Assembly: GCA_028275245.1 (NCBI GenBank)
Contig: JAPWVA010000052.1
Span: 1-7,338 of the forward strand
Direction of reading: 5' to 3'
DNA: 7,338 nt
Source of the DNA: Actinomycetota bacterium
Lineage (GTDB): Bacteria > Actinomycetota > Geothermincolia > Geothermincolales > RBG-13-55-18
Within the stretch, counting starts at the first letter, position 1. Every line of letters begins with the position of its first letter. The notes under the pieces were generated by a model. The model made no database searches, had not been told where the DNA came from, and was given only the letters and a program-made list of their open reading frames with translations. Shown here in pieces: positions 5,899-7,338 of the stretch. The translations under genes and the position numbers were made by a program.

Positions 5899-5906
5899 GA
5901 GGAGGG
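5899..5906 (+). promoter_or_regulatory. Ribosome binding site for the sensor GTG start
   Basis: GAGGAGGG ends three bases before the GTG at 5910; the AGGAGG core (5900-5905) has a 4-base spacer, which is short but usable. It supports GTG 5910 as the start. The ATG at 5890 is in another frame and stops after 18 codons. Confidence 0.5.
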
Positions 5907-5909
5907 CAG

Positions 5910-7338
5910 GTGGAAATCGGGCTCGGTCCCCTCGAAACCCTTTTGAAAGACCTCGAGGAGGGCGTGATCCTCCTGGATGCCGACCTTAAGGTAACCCTAG
6001 CCAACCCTGCTGCCTACCGCCTCACCGATTGCGAGGCCCCCGGGGAGCTGATAGCGAGGCTGGAATCCCTCGTGAGCCCCCAGGCCCTGCAGCTGGCCCT
6101 TTCTGGCGTGGATGTCCTGAATGCCCCCTGCCTTGCTCCGGGGAAGGACGGACTTCCCCTCCTCTGCTCCCTCATCCCCCTTCCGGGCCCGGGAGAGGCG
6201 GGCCTGGCTGTGGTGATAAAACCGGGCAGGGTTCTATCCACGCCTCCCATGGAGAGCTGGCTCATGTGGGGTAGGAAATACCTGGACCAGGTGACCTACG
6301 AGCTGCACGAGGGTATCTGCTACCTGGACGGGAGAGGCCGGGTGATATACGCCAACCGGGCTTTCCAGGAGCTCTGCGGCAGGGATTTCAGGGAGATGGC
6401 GGGCAAACACATCGCCTCCGTGCTCAAGGTCTCCGCTCGCCCCTTCTCCCTCATGGAGATCGTGGACCGTACCTTCCGGGAAGGGACCTGGACCGGGGAG
6501 CTGGAGGTGGAAGGCAGGGACGGTCATCGGCACCTGCTCCTCACTAGCGCCCTGGTGAAGGGAGAGGGAGAGAGGGTCCTCGGCGTCGCCGTGCTGGCTA
6601 GGGACATAACCGAGAGGAAGGGCCTGGAAATAGAGATGCAGAGGCGCAACCGGGAGCTCGGCCTGGTCTTCGACCTCATCCGACTGGCCGCCGGGTATGG
6701 GGACCTGGAGGCCACGTTGAAGGAATCCCTCTCCCGGATCCTTGCCATCACCCGCTCAGAGGCGGGTGGGGTGTTGGTCGTGGAGGAGGACGGGGGGGTG
6801 AAGGTGGCGGCTTATCAGGGACTGGCCTACAAGAGCACCCGGGAGCTGGCCCGGAAGGAGTTGGCGGAGCGACTGTACGGGAAGGTCTTGGAGGAGGGCA
6901 GGGCGCGCCTGGTGGACCCCGAAGAGGAAGGTCTTTTCGTGCACGGTATGCGGGGCGGGTTGCGCTCCCTGGCCCTGGCCCCCATGGTGTTCGGGAGGTT
7001 GAGGAAGGGGATACTGGTGGTGGGACATAAGGATCCCCGTCACTTCCGGCCCCAAGACCTGGAGGCATTGGTCTCCCTGGCCTCCCAGGTGGGCATAGTG
7101 TTCGAGCTGGCGGGCCTCCTGGACGAGTTGAGACGAGGCCTGGAGGAACTGGGGAGGGAAAGGGATTTCTCCCGGTCTTTGGTGGATTCCATGCCCAGCG
7201 CCCTCGTGCTCCTGGATGAGAAGGGGAGGATCTCCTACGCGAACCGGAGGTTCTCGGAACTCCTGGGATACCCCCTGGAGGAGGTGAAGGGTCGCCACCT
7301 CGGCTTCCTTTTTCCCAAAGGCCAGCGCCGCAGGGCCA
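5910..7338 (+). CDS. Cytosolic multi-domain PAS-PAS-GAF-PAS sensor protein, N-terminal part (runs off the right edge)
   Basis: From GTG 5910 the frame is open to the window edge (476 residues, no stop). A divergent PAS domain comes first (about 8-105, with EEGVILLDADLKVTLANPA at 17-35). The second PAS domain is typical (about 128-240): GICYLDGRGRVIYANRAF (135-152), ending in the common ARDITERK (230-237). A linker helix then leads into a GAF domain (about 250-405: SLSRILAITRSEAGGVLVVE, LAPMVFGRLRKGILVVG, FRPQDLEALVSLASQVGIVF). A short coiled helix (about 403-425) connects to a third PAS domain (about 422 onward: ALVLLDEKGRISYANRRFSE). No membrane segment or signal peptide is visible, so it is probably a soluble intracellular sensor. 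This layout is usual for histidine kinases and also occurs with GGDEF/EAL or PP2C phosphatase outputs; the output domain is outside the window. It has its own TATAAT and ribosome binding site and is separated by 244 bp from the ACT gene, so a functional link to that gene is only a possibility. Confidence 0.9.
   Translation, partial: MEIGLGPLETLLKDLEEGVILLDADLKVTLANPAAYRLTDCEAPGELIARLESLVSPQALQLALSGVDVLNAPCLAPGKDGLPLLCSLIPLPGPGEAGLAVVIKPGRVLSTPPMESWLMWGRKYLDQVTYELHEGICYLDGRGRVIYANRAFQELCGRDFREMAGKHIASVLKVSARPFSLMEIVDRTFREGTWTGELEVEGRDGHRHLLLTSALVKGEGERVLGVAVLARDITERKGLEIEMQRRNRELGLVFDLIRLAAGYGDLEATLKESLSRILAITRSEAGGVLVVEEDGGVKVAAYQGLAYKSTRELARKELAERLYGKVLEEGRARLVDPEEEGLFVHGMRGGLRSLALAPMVFGRLRKGILVVGHKDPRHFRPQDLEALVSLASQVGIVFELAGLLDELRRGLEELGRERDFSRSLVDSMPSALVLLDEKGRISYANRRFSELLGYPLEEVKGRHLGFLFPKGQRRRA

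Larger units (their letters stand above)
5666..5909 (+). other. Intergenic region between the ACT gene and the sensor; structured, no convincing gene
   Basis: This 244-bp stretch is very GC-rich and ends in an AT patch with TATAAT. I see no intrinsic terminator with a T-run after the ACT gene; a weak pairing CCGCG (5688-5692) with CGCGG (5703-5707) is the only candidate. Two longer inverted repeats and a repeated CCGGTGG heptamer are listed separately. The longest open frame, from GTG 5730 to a stop at 5871-5873, lacks a ribosome binding site and has an unusual composition, so I do not call it. No known riboswitch consensus was recognised. Confidence 0.5.

Noticed and set aside
5890..5946. 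A short upstream frame starting ATG 5890 before the sensor
   Set aside because: The purine stretch GGGAAGG abuts the ATG with no spacer, and the frame stops after 18 codons inside the sensor gene. The GTG 5910 frame carries the PAS domain.
6756..7298. A 180-codon minus-strand frame opposite the GAF part of the sensor
   Set aside because: The plus strand encodes a clear GAF and PAS sequence through this region. The antisense product is Gln/His/Pro-rich without a domain.

Overview
The window is GC-rich bacterial DNA, and nearly all of it is coding. It carries six genes. Two are cut by the window edges: a membrane protein at the left and a PAS/GAF sensor at the right. The helicase resembles the actinobacterial HelY branch of the Ski2/Mtr4 superfamily, with its FIFSRAGCDAAV and HPCHGC motifs. 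Arginine is very often AGG, coding strands are strongly purine-rich, and GTG and TTG starts are used. I infer a deep-branching, possibly thermophilic member of Actinomycetota. No rRNA or other marker is present to confirm this.

Left block (1-2877, minus strand): a large HelY-like RNA helicase is followed by the N-terminus of an unidentified membrane protein. The second gene starts inside the last codons of the first, an 11-nt overlap, so the two are probably co-transcribed.

Junction (2878-2912): only 35 bp separate the helicase from a divergent GNAT-type acetyltransferase gene. This gap holds two overlapping -10 hexamers, one per strand. The helicase one is an extended -10 placed so that its mRNA would begin at or one base before the GTG start, so the helicase message looks leaderless. 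The acetyltransferase has a TATAAT and a short leader with an AGGTGA.

Right block (2913-5665, plus strand): the GNAT protein gene is followed after 61 bp by a paaK-type acyl-CoA ligase (adenylate-forming) starting at TTG. One base after its stop comes a small tandem ACT-domain protein. The ligase and ACT protein form a tight two-gene unit, and the ACT protein is probably a ligand-sensing partner or regulator for the ligase pathway.

Gap (5666-5909): about 244 bp without a convincing gene. It contains GC-rich hairpins, a repeated CCGGTGG heptamer and a TATAAT box shortly before the next gene.

Right edge (5910-7338, plus strand): the first 476 residues of a cytosolic multi-domain sensor with PAS, PAS, GAF and PAS modules. 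The output domain lies beyond the window.

No mobile element, CRISPR array, tRNA or rRNA was seen. I found no clearly new multi-gene system. The points most worth a second look are the overlapping divergent promoter with a leaderless helicase, the ligase-ACT pair, and the structured, repeat-bearing leader before the sensor.
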